DNA of 15,468 bases from an uncultured Lachnospiraceae bacterium (GCA_900539175.1 UQAW01000081.1:1-15468); one strand, 5' to 3'; positions 7,713 through 15,468 are shown, counted from the first letter of the stretch. Notes: generated by a model not told the origin, from the sequence alone. Numbers and translations are program-made.

Positions 7713-8525
7713 TTACCTGAACAGATATTCATCCATACTCCCGGAACGAAAGCCCTGTAAATCCAGCGTAATATAGCGTAGTCCCAGTGTCTGAAGATTT
7801 TTGCAGATTTCATCATGCAATTCCAAAAACCGCGGAAACTCCTGACGCTCTACCTCAATTCTGCTCACATCCCTGTGCTGACGAATCCGTACATTAGAAA
7901 ATCCCAGGCTTTTCAGATACATCTCCCCCTGATCCAACCGCTCCAAAACTTCCTTTTCTATCCGGTCTCCATAAGGCAGCCTTGTTGCCAGACAAGGAGC
8001 AGATGGTCGGTCAGATACCGGAATTCCCAAATCTTCCGCCATTTCCCGCACTTCTTTTTTTGTGATTTGGAACATGGCCAAAGGGCTTAAAATACCCAGT
8101 TCCTTCACCGCCTGAAGTCCCGGACGGTAAACGCCCAGATCATCCTGATTACTGCCCTCTAACACTACAGATATCCTTTTCTCTGAAGCAAACTCCAGTA
8201 ATTTCATAAATAAATAATACTTACACAAATAACAGCGGTTTACCGGATTTTTCAGAATCTCTTCCTTTTCAAATTCATCCACTTCTAAAATCACATGTTC
8301 TGCCTTTGCATCCTCTGCGACTGCCTTTGCCACCGCCAGGTCTGCCTGGGGATGCAGCTTCGTCTGAAAGGTTACCGCATAAACCTTACTGCCATGCTTC
8401 GCAGCCGCCCGCACTGCAAGATATAACAGAAGGGAGCTGTCCACACCGCCGGAAAAAGCTATACAGATATCTCCTTTTGTCCAAACTGCCATCTGTTCTT
8501 CCAGCTTTTCTCTTTTCTGATTCAT
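7713..8525 (-). CDS. larE: LarE-type ATP-dependent sulfur transferase (PP-loop family)
   Basis: The protein is 270 residues from the chosen start. It carries the PP-loop SGGVDSS close to the N-terminus (residues 25-31), then GSNQDDLGVYRPG, the block SDRPSAPCLATRLPYG and the C-terminal GFRSGSMDEY. In Lactiplantibacillus LarE the cysteine equivalent to the one in PCLATR is sacrificed to give sulfur to the nickel-pincer nucleotide cofactor. That cysteine is present here (C178), together with an upstream NRCYLCK pair. No larA, larB or larC is in the window, so the partner pathway is unknown. I chose the ATG at 8525 because GGAGG lies just upstream; the frame runs on to an ATG at 8570 abutting the repeat element, with no site. 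Confidence 0.85.
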   Translation of the reverse strand: MNQKREKLEEQMAVWTKGDICIAFSGGVDSSLLLYLAVRAAAKHGSKVYAVTFQTKLHPQADLAVAKAVAEDAKAEHVILEVDEFEKEEILKNPVNRCYLCKYYLFMKLLEFASEKRISVVLEGSNQDDLGVYRPGLQAVKELGILSPLAMFQITKKEVREMAEDLGIPVSDRPSAPCLATRLPYGDRIEKEVLERLDQGEMYLKSLGFSNVRIRQHRDVSRIEVERQEFPRFLELHDEICKNLQTLGLRYITLDLQGFRSGSMDEYLFR

Positions 8526-8529
8526 TCTG

Positions 8530-8534
8530 CCTCC
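8530..8534 (-). promoter_or_regulatory. Ribosome binding site that decides the larE start
   Basis: GGAGG lies 4 nt before the ATG at 8525, a little close but the only Shine-Dalgarno-like motif nearby. The protein from here starts MNQKREKLEEQ, which fits the family better than the 15-residue extension. Confidence 0.65.
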
Positions 8535-8570
8535 ATAACTAAACCTATCTGCTGACGCAGACATCACCAT

Positions 8571-8732
8571 TTATGAAAGTCGATTGCTCCGCACTTTGTG
8601 CTCCCGCAATCGCCGCCAGTATTCGTAATCCGGGCTGTCGCCCTCCTTACTCATACCGGCTTGCCCGTCCAATGTCCATGACTCACTGCATGCAAGCATG
8701 CGCTCCTCATGGCCGCTGTCCGGAACTTTCAT
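8571..8732 (-). CDS. Small unknown protein (53 aa) carried by the dispersed element
   Basis: A 53-codon frame fills the element exactly from end to end. The peptide starts MKVPDSGHEERMLACSESWT and ends YEYWRRLREHKVRSNRLS. It is charged, has two tryptophans, no membrane segment and no fold I recognise. The degenerate copy at 3964-4008 keeps the frame at the C-terminus (S-N-x-L-S-stop), which hints at coding. Against this, no Shine-Dalgarno motif precedes the ATG (only CTTAC), and the opposite strand has an equally long frame. It may be a small conserved hypothetical protein, or simply the open frame of a non-coding repeat. Confidence 0.35.
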   Translation of the reverse strand: MKVPDSGHEERMLACSESWTLDGQAGMSKEGDSPDYEYWRRLREHKVRSNRLS

Positions 8733-8734
8733 AG
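8571..8734. repeat. Compact dispersed element with inverted ends
   Basis: The element is bounded by TATGAAAGT (8572-8580) and its inverse ACTTTCATA (8725-8733). Near the left end it has nested arms CGATTGC/GCAATCG and GCAC/GTGC around TTT. Near the right end it has CCATGA/TCATGG arms around GCATGC-AA-GCATGC. Related sequence occurs at 3965-4007 and 15444-15468. The size and terminal symmetry resemble a MITE or REP-like intergenic repeat; I see no transposase. It occupies most of the gap between ilvA and larE. That gap otherwise holds the hairpin at 8743-8780 and AT-rich DNA, with no clear promoter. Confidence 0.65.
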
Positions 8735-8742
8735 TAAGATAC

Positions 8743-8780
8743 TTTGGGGACAGATCCGATACGAACGATCTCTCCCCAAA
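8743..8780. repeat. GC-rich hairpin between ilvA and the dispersed element
   Basis: TTTGGGGACAGATC (8743-8756) and GATCTCTCCCCAAA (8767-8780) pair over 14 bp with one mismatch and a 10-nt loop. It lies 63 nt past the ilvA stop. Its polarity is wrong for a minus-strand intrinsic terminator: the T-run precedes it and GTATC follows. It may still slow polymerase or stabilise the ilvA 3' end, or it may belong to the adjacent repeat. Confidence 0.5.
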
Positions 8781-8843
8781 AATAATTGCTTCTATTGTTA
8801 TTTCATTTTAAAATATCAAAAATTACTTCATACTTCAGACACT

Positions 8844-10136
8844 CTACAGATGTGCGCGCACCTGTTTTGGACGATATCCTGCTTTTTCCAGCGCATCAAT
8901 AATCTGTTTCTTATGCTCGGTTCCAAATGCTTCCATCGTAATCCGCAGTTCCACTGCCGCATTCCGGTTGGTGCTGAAAAACTGATTATGATCCAGTTTG
9001 ATAACATTTCCGTTCTTTTCAGCAATTACACTGGAAACACGTACCAATTCACCCGGCTTATCCGGAAGCAGGACAGAGATGGTAAAGATTCTGTCGCGGG
9101 CAATCAATCCGTTCTGCACAACGGAAGACATGGTAATCACGTCCATATTACCGCCGCTTAAGATGGAGACCACTTTCTTTCCTTTCACATCCAGATGTTT
9201 CAATGCCGCAACAGTCAAAAGACCGGAGTTTTCAACGATCATCTTGTGGTTTTCTACCATATCCAGGAACGCCACCACCAGTTCATCATCCTCTACCGTG
9301 ATGATATCATCCAGATTCTGTTGGATATATGGGAAAATCTTCTCACCCGGGGTCTGAACCGCAGTACCGTCCGCAATAGTAGTTACCGGTGATACCGTGG
9401 TCACGGTTCCATTCTTCAGGGATTCCTTCATGCAGGCAGCCCCGGCAGGTTCCACACCAATAACCTTGATGTTCGGTTTCAACATTTTTGCAAGGGTCGA
9501 TACACCGGTCGCCAACCCGCCTCCGCCGATGGGAACCAGGATATAATCTACAAGCGGCAGCTCCTGAATCACTTCCATGGCAATGGTTCCCTGTCCGGTT
9601 GCAACTCTCAGATCATCAAATGGATGGATAAACGTATAGCCTTCCTCTGCCGCCAATTCATATGCTTTCGCACAAGCCTCATCATAAACATTTCCATACA
9701 ACACTACTTCTGCGCCGTAACTCTTGGTACGCTCCACCTTGATCAGCGGAGTGGTGGTCGGCATAACGATTACTGCTTTCACACCGTAACACTGTGCGGC
9801 GTAAGCAACTCCCTGTGCATGATTTCCGGCAGATGCCGTAATCAGTCCTCTGGCGCGTTCTTCATCTGTCAAGGTACTGATGGTATAATAAGCACCTCTC
9901 AGCTTATAGGCGCCTGTAAGCTGCATATTTTCCGGCTTGAGATAGACTTTATTCCCAGTCTGTTCACTTAAGTATTTACTGTAAACCAGTTTTGTCTCCT
10001 GGGTCACACGTTTTACTGTTTCAGATGCTTCCTCAAATTTTTCCAGTGTCAGCATCTTCTCTTCTGCCTTGCTTTTCTGTACTTTGTTCTCCTCAAGTGC
10101 TCCCGTCTGTAGTTCCTTCATCTGATTTTCTTCCAT
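8844..10136 (-). CDS. ilvA: Threonine ammonia-lyase with C-terminal ACT domain
   Basis: This PLP enzyme converts threonine to 2-oxobutanoate and ammonia, feeding isoleucine synthesis or threonine fermentation. The fold-type II catalytic domain (about 30-340) has the PLP lysine K78 in TGAYKLRGA, SAGNHAQG (102-109), the phosphate-binding GGGGLATG (204-211) and SGGN (327-330). A single ACT domain (about 350-425, ISVLLPDKPGEL) suggests allosteric control. The medium-length, one-ACT form could equally be named tdcB. It follows ftsY by 22 nt with no room for a promoter, so it is probably part of the rnc-smc-ftsY transcript. The start is uncertain: the first ATG has a weak site, M6 has GGAAG upstream, and homologues often begin near M28 (MLTLEKFEEA). 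Confidence 0.95.
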   Translation of the reverse strand: MEENQMKELQTGALEENKVQKSKAEEKMLTLEKFEEASETVKRVTQETKLVYSKYLSEQTGNKVYLKPENMQLTGAYKLRGAYYTISTLTDEERARGLITASAGNHAQGVAYAAQCYGVKAVIVMPTTTPLIKVERTKSYGAEVVLYGNVYDEACAKAYELAAEEGYTFIHPFDDLRVATGQGTIAMEVIQELPLVDYILVPIGGGGLATGVSTLAKMLKPNIKVIGVEPAGAACMKESLKNGTVTTVSPVTTIADGTAVQTPGEKIFPYIQQNLDDIITVEDDELVVAFLDMVENHKMIVENSGLLTVAALKHLDVKGKKVVSILSGGNMDVITMSSVVQNGLIARDRIFTISVLLPDKPGELVRVSSVIAEKNGNVIKLDHNQFFSTNRNAAVELRITMEAFGTEHKKQIIDALEKAGYRPKQVRAHL

Positions 10137-10158
10137 CTTTTCTCACTCTTTCTGCCTG

Positions 10159-11100
10159 TCAGGCCGTATGTTCCTTAATATCAAACAATGCATTTACAAA
10201 TTGTTCGGAATCAAATTTCTGTAAATCGTCAATACTCTCGCCGACTCCAATATATTTCACCGGGATGTCCAATTCAGACTCAATTGCCACTGCAATACCG
10301 CCTTTTGCCGTTCCATCCAGTTTTGTCAGAATAATTCCTGTAACATTTGCCACCTCCTTAAACTGCCGCGCCTGTGCCAGCGCATTCTGTCCGGTGGTTC
10401 CATCCAGGACAACCAATGTTTCCAGATATGCCTCCGGATACTCTTTTTCCAGAATCCGATAAATCTTCTTCAGCTCCTCCATCAGATTCTTCTTATTATG
10501 AAGACGCCCTGCCGTATCACAGAGTAATACATCTGCATTTCTTGCCTTTGCTGCCGCCACCGCGTCATAGACCACGGAAGCCGGATCAGCTCCTGCCTGT
10601 CCTCCGATCAGTTCCACCCCGGCCCGGTTTGCCCACTGAGTCAACTGCTCGCCTGCAGCCGCACGGAAGGTATCTGCTGCTGCCAGAATCACCTTTTTCC
10701 CCTGATCTTTTAGTTTTCCTGCCAGTTTCCCCACCGAAGTGGTCTTTCCCACACCGTTTACGCCGATTACCAGTACCACAGATTTCTGATGTTCAAATTC
10801 ATAAGCGGTCTCACCTACTGCCATCTGCATCTTGATACTGTCAATTAAAAGCTGTTTGCATTCGGATGGCTGCTTAATATGCTTCTCAGCAACTTCTTTT
10901 TTCAGATTTTCTATGATTGCGGTAGTGGTATTGATTCCTATATCACCCATGACCAGGATTTCCTCAATTTCTTCATAAAAATCCTCATCGATACTGGAAA
11001 ATCCGCTGAAAATAGAATCAATTCCCGACACGATACTCTCTCTTGTCTTGCTTAAGCCCTTGACCAGGCGCTTAAAAAAACCTACTTTTTCTTCTGCCAT
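10159..11100 (-). CDS. ftsY: SRP receptor GTPase FtsY
   Basis: FtsY receives ribosome-SRP complexes at the membrane, and the two GTPases activate each other. The 313-residue protein is short: it lacks the long acidic A domain of E. coli FtsY and begins with an amphipathic segment (VGFFKRLVKGLSKTRES) likely to touch lipid. The N domain (about 20-95) is followed by the G domain with GVNGVGKTT (113-121), DTFRAAA (143-149), DTAGR (195-199), TKLDG (259-263) and YIGVGE (283-288). A strong GAGGAGG site lies 9 nt before the ATG, 23 nt after smc. Its partner ffh is also in the window but behind three other genes. Confidence 0.99.
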   Translation of the reverse strand: MAEEKVGFFKRLVKGLSKTRESIVSGIDSIFSGFSSIDEDFYEEIEEILVMGDIGINTTTAIIENLKKEVAEKHIKQPSECKQLLIDSIKMQMAVGETAYEFEHQKSVVLVIGVNGVGKTTSVGKLAGKLKDQGKKVILAAADTFRAAAGEQLTQWANRAGVELIGGQAGADPASVVYDAVAAAKARNADVLLCDTAGRLHNKKNLMEELKKIYRILEKEYPEAYLETLVVLDGTTGQNALAQARQFKEVANVTGIILTKLDGTAKGGIAVAIESELDIPVKYIGVGESIDDLQKFDSEQFVNALFDIKEHTA

Positions 11101-11123
11101 CTGCGTTTTGCCTCCTCATCTTG

Positions 11124-14100
11124 CTACTTATCCAGTTCATTTTCTATCAGATTCACAGAAACCAACGTGGAAACCCCTTTCTCCTGCATGGTAATACCAT
11201 AGAGACGGTCTGCCGCATTCATGGTTCCCCTTCTATGTGTTATAATAATAAATTGTGTATTCTTTGTCAACTTATGAAGGTACTGGGCAAATCTGGTTAC
11301 GTTGGAATCGTCCAGCGCCGCTTCAATCTCATCCAAAAGACAAAACGGAGACGGCTTCAGATTCTGAATGGCAAACAACAATGCAATCGCCGTCAATGCT
11401 TTCTCTCCACCAGACAACTGCATCATATTCTGCAGTTTCTTACCCGGGGGCTGACTGATGATACGGATACCGGCTTCCAGTACATCCTCTTCCTCTGTCA
11501 GTTCCAAAGTTCCTTTTCCTCCGCCGAAAAGCTGTTTGAATACCTTATCAAATTCCACGCGGATCTCCTGAAATTTTTCTGCGAACTGCCTGCGCATACC
11601 CGTATCCAACTCCTCTATGATACCTTGCAGCGTTTCCGCAGCATTCACCAGATCCGTATGCTGGCTCTCCAGAAAGGTATGCCGTTCTTTCAGTTCCTTA
11701 AAGTCCTCGATTGCATTGACATTGACCGGACCAAGTTTTCGGATATCCTCTTTCAGACCTGTAACCTGCTTTTTGATCTCACTGCGCTCCACAGGCTCTT
11801 CCATCTGATATTCCTTTGCATGATTGGGCGTGATTTCATACTCCTCCCACATGTAATTCACATGGTTCTCCCTGGAATCTTCCAGCTTTTCTTTCTGGCT
11901 GTTCAGTCGGAAACACTCTTTATCCATCCGGTTGATATGACCGGACAACTCTTCCCGTTTTTCAAAGAAGGTTTTGTGAGACTGTGTCATCTCTTCTTTC
12001 TTCTTTAAAAACTCCTGAATCTGCGTATCATTGTCTGCCTCTGCCTTCACAGCAGCTTCAATTGTCTTCTGGATCTCCCGGATATCAGATTCCTTCTTGG
12101 AGATATCCCCGGACTCCTCCTCCATCGCCTGCGCAATCTGGATCTCTTCCTCCCGGAACCGGAGAATTTCCTCCTCCAGACGTTCCATATTCATCTGTAA
12201 AAACTCAGACTTCTGACTCACATTGGCATATTCCAGACGTATGGATTCCAATGCCCTGTTCCGGTCATTTTCCTGTCCGGTCTGGGCATCCAATGTCTCC
12301 TGACGCGCAGAAATCTGTTCTTCCAGTTCCTTCTCCCGACGTTTGGATTCCTCCAGTTCAGCCTCGATCTGATGCTTATACTGCCCGATTTCACCGATCT
12401 GTGATTCAATCTCCAACGCTTCCTTCTGCAGATCCGTAAATCCGCTCTGCAGATCTATCGTTTTCTCACGCGCCTGTGTGATATTCAATTTTACGGTATT
12501 CTGCTGCAGATACAATTTCTGCAGCTGTTCATTGATATCCGACCGGGTATCTCTCAGAACATTTCTCCGGCTTCGGTTTTCCTCCAGGGATGCCTGCATG
12601 GTATTCATGTCCTTTTTTAAGGCTTTGACGCTGGTTTCCAGCTCCTCTATTTCACGGCGCCGTCCAAGGAGATTACTGTTATTCCGAAATGCACCACCCG
12701 ACATAGAACCACCGGGACTTAAGAGTTCTCCTTCCAGCGTAACCATCCGAAGGCTTTGCCGGTACTTCCGGCCAAGAGCAATTGCATGATCGATGGTATC
12801 CACCACCAATGTCCGTCCTAAAAGCTGACTGCAAAGCCCCTCGTAGATCTTTTCATACTCCACCAGAGAACTTGCAATCCCAAGCACTCCAGGCTCTTTC
12901 AGTGCGGCTTCATTGGGAAATGTCTGCTTTCTGTTCATGCTGGTCAAAGGCAGGAACGTTGCCCGTCCATACCTTCCCCGCTTTAAGAACTCAATCAGAT
13001 ACTTTGCAGTACTTTCATTATCGGTAACAATATTCTGAATGCTCCCGCCAAGAGCAGTCTCAAGAGCAGTTTCATACTTTTTCTGAGTCTTGAACAAATC
13101 GGCAACAACACCATGGATACCAGGATTTCGTTCCTTCTGCTCCATGACTTTCCGGATACTGTTTCCATATCCGTCGTAACGTTCCGTGATATTTTTCAAA
13201 GATTCCAGCCTGGAAGATTCCCTGTGGTAAGCGCTCTGTCCAATCTCCAACTGCCGGTTCTGTTCCGAAATCTCATTCTGCAGTCCGGCAATCTGTGCAT
13301 CCACCTCTTCATAGCTTTGCTTCATCTTCCGGACATTTTCATTGATCGCCTCATACGATTTCTGCAGTTTCTCCAGAATCTGTACCTGCTGTGCCTCGTC
13401 ACTTTTCAGATGGAGCAGCTTCTGATTCAGCTCCGATTTCCGGATTCCAATCTGTTCCAGCATGGTATCATAACGCTGAATCTTACCTTTTGTAGAACCT
13501 CGTTTATTCAGAATTCCAATGATCTCATTTTTTCCGTCTTCGATCGCCAGACGATTTTCTTCCATTAAAAGCTGCAGCGTCTGAAGTTCCTGTTCGCCTG
13601 TCTCTTTTTTCTCCCGAACCTTTGCAAGCTGAAGATTCAATTCTTCCTGCTCACCCAGATATGCATCCTTTGATTCCTTACGCTGCTTTAATTCCTCTCT
13701 GACAGTCTCGATTCTGGATCGGTAATGCTCATCATTCATCTCAGCCGTATGTATCTGTTCTTTCAGAAGCTCAATCTGGCTTTCCAGCTGCTGCTTCGTC
13801 AAGGCATTTTGGCTGGATTGTTCCCTGGACGACTGGATTTTTTCATCCAGAGTCTCCATTTCCTGTTCCAACTGCTCATATTCCTGCTTCGTACGTTCAA
13901 AACTTTCCCTGGCTTCTGAAAGTTCCCGGCTTGCCGCGTCATACTTTCCGCTGATTTCCTGCATCTGACTTTCGATATGTCCCATCTCCATCAGGAACAA
14001 ATTGACATCCAGAACCTTTAACTCTTCTTTTTTCTTCAGATAAATTTTCGCTGCCTCTGACTGACGTTCCAAAGGTCCAAGCTGCCTGGTCAATTCTGAT

Positions 14101-14684
14101 AAAATATCCGTAACACGGACCAGATTTTGCTCCTCCTCCGCCAGTTTTTTCAACGTGGCAGCCTTTCTTCGCTTAAACTTGACAATCCCGGCTGCTTCAT
14201 CGAATAACTCTCTGCGCTCTTCCGGCTTTCCGCTCAAAATCTTATCAATCTGTCCCTGCCCGATGATCGAATAGCCTTCTTTTCCGATACCCGTATCATA
14301 GAACAATTCATTGATATCCTTCAGACGGCACCCTGTACCATTGAGCAGATACTCACTTTCCCCCGACCGATACAACCTTCTGGTGACTGTGACTTCCTCA
14401 TATTCGATATTTAACTGATGATCCGAATTATCCAACGTAATCGCCACCGACGCATACCCCAGAGGTTTCCGTGTTTCTGTACCTGAGAAGATGACATCCT
14501 GCATATTACCGCCTCGAAGCTGCTTCGCACTCTGCTCACCAAGTACCCACCGGACCGCATCCCCGACATTACTCTTGCCGCTGCCATTTGGCCCTACAAT
14601 ACCTGTAATACCATCGTGAAACTCCAATATCATTTTATTTGCAAAGGACTTAAACCCCTGCATCTCTATGGATTTTAGATACAT
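11124..14684 (-). CDS. smc: Chromosome segregation protein SMC
   Basis: SMC is the ATPase core of bacterial condensin, acting with ScpA and ScpB to extrude and align chromosome arms. At 1186 residues it matches the Bacillus subtilis protein. The N-terminal head has Walker A GPNGSGKSN (31-39). Long charged coiled-coil arms (about 165-515 and 670-1020) flank the hinge (about 520-665), which ends in a glycine-rich SPGGSMSGGA. The C-terminal head has the signature LSGGEK (1090-1095), Walker B ending LLDE with catalytic E1119, and the D-loop ALDDSN (1123-1128). AGGTGA lies before the ATG, and only 7 nt separate it from rnc. scpA and scpB are not in the window. Confidence 0.99.
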   Translation of the reverse strand: MYLKSIEMQGFKSFANKMILEFHDGITGIVGPNGSGKSNVGDAVRWVLGEQSAKQLRGGNMQDVIFSGTETRKPLGYASVAITLDNSDHQLNIEYEEVTVTRRLYRSGESEYLLNGTGCRLKDINELFYDTGIGKEGYSIIGQGQIDKILSGKPEERRELFDEAAGIVKFKRRKAATLKKLAEEEQNLVRVTDILSELTRQLGPLERQSEAAKIYLKKKEELKVLDVNLFLMEMGHIESQMQEISGKYDAASRELSEARESFERTKQEYEQLEQEMETLDEKIQSSREQSSQNALTKQQLESQIELLKEQIHTAEMNDEHYRSRIETVREELKQRKESKDAYLGEQEELNLQLAKVREKKETGEQELQTLQLLMEENRLAIEDGKNEIIGILNKRGSTKGKIQRYDTMLEQIGIRKSELNQKLLHLKSDEAQQVQILEKLQKSYEAINENVRKMKQSYEEVDAQIAGLQNEISEQNRQLEIGQSAYHRESSRLESLKNITERYDGYGNSIRKVMEQKERNPGIHGVVADLFKTQKKYETALETALGGSIQNIVTDNESTAKYLIEFLKRGRYGRATFLPLTSMNRKQTFPNEAALKEPGVLGIASSLVEYEKIYEGLCSQLLGRTLVVDTIDHAIALGRKYRQSLRMVTLEGELLSPGGSMSGGAFRNNSNLLGRRREIEELETSVKALKKDMNTMQASLEENRSRRNVLRDTRSDINEQLQKLYLQQNTVKLNITQAREKTIDLQSGFTDLQKEALEIESQIGEIGQYKHQIEAELEESKRREKELEEQISARQETLDAQTGQENDRNRALESIRLEYANVSQKSEFLQMNMERLEEEILRFREEEIQIAQAMEEESGDISKKESDIREIQKTIEAAVKAEADNDTQIQEFLKKKEEMTQSHKTFFEKREELSGHINRMDKECFRLNSQKEKLEDSRENHVNYMWEEYEITPNHAKEYQMEEPVERSEIKKQVTGLKEDIRKLGPVNVNAIEDFKELKERHTFLESQHTDLVNAAETLQGIIEELDTGMRRQFAEKFQEIRVEFDKVFKQLFGGGKGTLELTEEEDVLEAGIRIISQPPGKKLQNMMQLSGGEKALTAIALLFAIQNLKPSPFCLLDEIEAALDDSNVTRFAQYLHKLTKNTQFIIITHRRGTMNAADRLYGITMQEKGVSTLVSVNLIENELDK

Positions 14685-14691
14685 ATGTCAC

Positions 14692-15390
14692 CTACTTACC
14701 GCTCTTTTTAATCTTACAGATCGCATCATACGCCGCCTGCTGCTCAGCCGCTTTCTTTGTCCTTCCGGAACCGGAACCGATTCTCCTTTGTCCCACATAA
14801 GCCTCTGCCTCAAAACACTTATCATGATCCGGTCCCCGCTCTCCTGTGATCACATAAGAAACATCGCCCCCCTTTTCTCCCTGAATCATTTCCTGAAGGA
14901 TAGTCTTGCTATCATAAAAGAGCTGCTTATGTTCCACATCGTCCAGAACATGAGCCAGGACAAACTCCTTTGCATTAGCAAAACCACCATCCAAAAAGAT
15001 GGCTCCTATCACCGCTTCAAATGCATCCGAAGTAATTGAATCCCTTCCTCTTCCCCCGGTCGCCTCTTCTCCCTTTCCAAGCAAAAGGTAACTGCCAAGG
15101 GCAATCTCTCTCGCATCATAAGCGAGCGTAGGCTCACACACAAGACTCGCTCTCATCTTCGTCAGTTCACCTTCCGGCTTCTCTGGAAAGTTCTGATACA
15201 AGAACTCCGAAGACACCGCCTCCAGCACCGCATCTCCCAGAAACTCCAATCGCTCATTACACTCCAACCGCTCCTGCTTATGCTCATTCGTATAAGAACT
15301 ATGCCGCACCGCCATCACCAACAAATTAAAATTCCGGAATTTATACCCAATCTTCCGCTCCAACTCCTTAATCTTCGCTATCTGATTCAT
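14692..15390 (-). CDS. rnc: Ribonuclease III
   Basis: RNase III cuts double-stranded RNA, including the 30S pre-rRNA stems and some mRNAs. The 232-residue protein has the signature NERLEFLGD (45-53). Metal-binding residues E49, D53, D122 and E125 match E. coli E41, D45, D114 and E117. A C-terminal double-stranded RNA-binding domain (about 157-228) follows, ending GRTKKAAEQQAAYDAI. The site AGGAAAGG precedes the ATG at 15390. It is the first visible gene of the rnc-smc-ftsY unit; the promoter is not visible and may lie beyond the window. Confidence 0.99.
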   Translation of the reverse strand: MNQIAKIKELERKIGYKFRNFNLLVMAVRHSSYTNEHKQERLECNERLEFLGDAVLEAVSSEFLYQNFPEKPEGELTKMRASLVCEPTLAYDAREIALGSYLLLGKGEEATGGRGRDSITSDAFEAVIGAIFLDGGFANAKEFVLAHVLDDVEHKQLFYDSKTILQEMIQGEKGGDVSYVITGERGPDHDKCFEAEAYVGQRRIGSGSGRTKKAAEQQAAYDAICKIKKSGK

Positions 15391-15419
15391 CTTACATCCT
15401 TTCCTCTTTACATGATGTT

Positions 15420-15442
15420 GGGGTCAAAAGGTATTTTGCCCC
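15420..15442. repeat. Hairpin in the rnc leader
   Basis: GGGG-T-CAAAA pairs with TTTTG-CCCC over 9 bp with one bulged T and a 4-nt GGTA loop. On the minus strand it ends 29 nt before the rnc ATG. No T-run follows it in the minus direction, so it is not a standard terminator. It may belong to the adjoining repeat, or shape rnc mRNA; RNase III often cuts its own leader. Confidence 0.5.
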
Positions 15443-15443
15443 C

Positions 15444-15468
15444 TATGATACACGGATTGCTCCGCATT
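15444..15468 (-). repeat. Partial copy of the dispersed element at the window edge
   Basis: GATTGCTCCGCA (15455-15466) is identical to 8582-8593 of the full element, and a TATGA start lies a few bases outside it in both. The rest lies beyond the window. On the minus strand the frame runs R-S-N as in the small protein's C-terminus, then on through the leader hairpin to a TAA at 15408-15410. This gives at least 19 codons (MRSNPCIIGGKIPFDPNIM) if the ATG at 15467 is used. Confidence 0.45.

Noticed and set aside
8526..8570. Upstream extension of larE to an ATG at 8570
   Set aside because: The ATG abuts the repeat element, lacks a ribosome binding site, and adds residues not expected in the family.
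8573..8734. 53-codon plus-strand frame in the dispersed element
   Set aside because: It follows from the element's inverted ends. No Shine-Dalgarno precedes it, and the peptide composition is less protein-like than the minus frame. Kept only as an observation.
10137..10158. T-box or other riboswitch ahead of ilvA
   Set aside because: Only 22 nt separate it from ftsY, with no room for a leader RNA; just a small GCCTG-A-CAGGC palindrome is present.
11121..12008. 295-codon open frame on the plus strand
   Set aside because: It is antisense to the smc C-terminal part and has no family pattern; the smc protein there (SMC head and coiled coil) is certain.
1..15468. CRISPR array, phage genes, transposase, rRNA or tRNA genes
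   Set aside because: I saw no regularly spaced direct repeats, no integrase or transposase motifs, and no tRNA cloverleaf or rRNA sequence.

Overview
The window comes from a low-GC Gram-positive chromosome, most likely a gut Lachnospiraceae (Clostridia). I infer this from the RNase III, SMC, FtsY, YlxM, Ffh, S16 and KhpA proteins, the rnc-smc-ftsY and ylxM-ffh-rpsP-khpA blocks, strong GGAGG-type ribosome binding sites, and a large secreted GH2 enzyme with SLH anchors. No species can be named. Every confident gene lies on the minus strand, so transcription runs from high to low coordinates.

Right part (15390 to 8844): rnc, smc and ftsY, then a threonine ammonia-lyase (ilvA/tdcB type) only 22 nt behind ftsY. 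These four look like one transcription unit covering double-stranded RNA cleavage, chromosome condensation, SRP docking and threonine catabolism. The upstream end of the unit is outside the window.

Middle (8843 to 6457): a roughly 320-nt non-coding stretch, then a LarE-type PP-loop protein and an RlmI-type rRNA cytosine methyltransferase. The stretch holds a compact element with inverted 9-bp ends and a 53-codon frame on each strand, beside a GC-rich hairpin. I find no confident promoter for larE.

SRP block (6424 to 4141): a near-consensus sigma-A promoter (TTGACA, 17 nt, TATGAT) drives ylxM-ffh-rpsP-khpA with a predicted leader of only about 11 nt. A hairpin follows khpA. The genes rimM, trmD and rplS, which usually follow in Firmicutes, are absent.

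Left part (4140 to 1): 300 nt of intergenic DNA, then a 1262-residue exported glycoside hydrolase. It has a GH2 core, two tandem carbohydrate-binding-like modules and three SLH domains, so it should be displayed on the cell wall.

The least ordinary feature is the small dispersed element. A full copy lies upstream of larE, a degenerate copy upstream of the GH2 gene, and a partial copy at the right edge before rnc. Comparing the first two gives a weak hint of a conserved small peptide and one compensatory hairpin change.
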